A stretch of DNA of 64,000 nucleotides from Gottfriedia sp049568075 (GTDB lineage Bacteria > Bacillota > Bacilli > Bacillales > Bacillaceae_G): NCBI GenBank assembly GCA_049568075.1, contig CP144911.1; one strand, given 5' to 3'. This document shows, one piece after another, positions 63,528-64,000 of this stretch (its first letter is position 1; the number at the start of each line of letters is the position of its first letter). A program made the position numbers and the translations under genes. The notes beneath the pieces are model-generated. The model saw only the letters and a program-made list of their open reading frames with translations, searched no databases and was not told the DNA's origin.

Positions 63528-64000
63528 TTAATTCTCTGCTAACTTTTTCTTAAAGTTAGTACTAGTATTAGTATTTTCTTTCACTACAGGTTCCTCTGCA
63601 GCTGTTGAACGTTTGATAAAGAATGCAAGAACTAGTGCAACTGCGGCAACGAATACCGTTACATAAAATGAGAAGTTAATTCCCTCTAACATTGCCTTCA
63701 TTGTGATCTCTTGCTTAATTTGAGCAAGCATTTCAGGTGTAGGTTTACTAGTCACATGCTTCATTGCTTCAGCAGCAAGCTCTTTAGCTTTAGATTCTGT
63801 ACGATTCGACATTACTGTTATGAGTAAAGCTGTACCAATCGCACCAGATACTTGTTGTAAAGTATTATTCATCGCAGTACCATGTGGATAGAATCGTTTT
63901 GGTAATTGATTTAACCCATTTGTCGATACTGGCATCATTACCATCGACATACCGAACATACGTAATGAGTATAAAATAATAATATGCGTATAAGTTGTAT
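63528..64000 (-). CDS. DHA2-family MFS drug transporter, C-terminal part (cut by window end)
   Basis: Only the last part is present; the frame stays open to the window edge. The visible sequence has the DHA2/EmrB signature near TM12-13 (GMSMVMMPVSTNGLNQLP then GTAMNNTLQQVSGAIGTAL), a loop of about 45 residues, and a final TM (FYVTVFVAAVALVLAFF) followed by a short charged tail. Such 14-TM antiporters export drugs using the proton gradient. The apparent ATG at 63957-63959 is internal, not the start. Confidence 0.88.
   Translation of the reverse strand, partial: TTYTHIIILYSLRMFGMSMVMMPVSTNGLNQLPKRFYPHGTAMNNTLQQVSGAIGTALLITVMSNRTESKAKELAAEAMKHVTSKPTPEMLAQIKQEITMKAMLEGINFSFYVTVFVAAVALVLAFFIKRSTAAEEPVVKENTNTSTNFKKKLAEN

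Overview
The window is low-GC, AT-rich chromosomal DNA from a member of the Bacillaceae. The walRKHIJ block with rlmH, the tRNA cluster, an mqo gene, a guanine-class purine riboswitch, strong AAAGGAGG-type ribosome binding sites and frequent TTG/GTG starts all fit a Bacillus- or Gottfriedia-like firmicute. The species cannot be fixed by reading alone. In relatives the wal locus lies close to the replication origin. No insertion sequence, prophage or CRISPR array was seen.

Region 1 (1-7134) holds the end of a tRNA cluster (Lys, Glu, Asp, Phe). It is followed by the essential cell-wall two-component locus walR-walK-walH-walI-walJ, a small CxxH/CxxC protein and rlmH. The serine protease gene htrA, which follows walJ in many relatives, is absent. 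A cluster of DnaA-box-like 9-mers lies just upstream of rlmH.

Region 2 (7188-24386) is largely secreted or sensory. It has a lamin-tail-domain/non-specific nuclease, an OmpR-type two-component system with a multi-pass kinase, a membrane protein with BNR-like repeats, a 2674-residue secreted subtilase with many repeat domains, and malate:quinone oxidoreductase with three 32-bp spaced repeats upstream.

Region 3 (24499-35427) is a coherent amino-sugar regulon. It has a CUT1 ABC importer without its own ATPase, a cysteine-rich Gfo/Idh/MocA protein, a HutC-type GntR regulator, an AgaS-like isomerase/deaminase, a tagatose-bisphosphate-type aldolase, a PfkB kinase, a ROK kinase and a NagA/AgaA deacetylase. 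Together these form a complete non-PTS route for N-acetylgalactosamine: import, phosphorylation, deacetylation, deamination/isomerisation, second phosphorylation, aldol cleavage. Four copies of an AACTGGTwATGAyG-like operator tie the cluster together.

Region 4 (35627-48962) is a series of independent units: helD; a DrrAB-type ABC exporter; a guanine-class riboswitch controlling pbuX; an O-antigen-ligase-like membrane protein; murQ-murP for N-acetylmuramic acid; a small oxidoreductase; and an acyl-CoA synthetase.

Region 5 (49013-62334) is a xylo-oligosaccharide regulon. A YesM/YesN-type two-component system is followed by a CUT1 ABC importer, a DUF624 (YesL) protein, an aldose 1-epimerase, xylA, xylB, an aldo/keto reductase and a cytoplasmic GH43 beta-xylosidase. 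No XylR was found, so the two-component system is the likely local regulator. The window ends with an unknown membrane-anchored protein and the 3' part of a DHA2-family MFS transporter.

Neither ABC importer has a local ATPase gene, so both must borrow a shared one such as MsmX. Hairpins sit after both binding-protein genes and between xylA and xylB, which would set graded expression within these operons.
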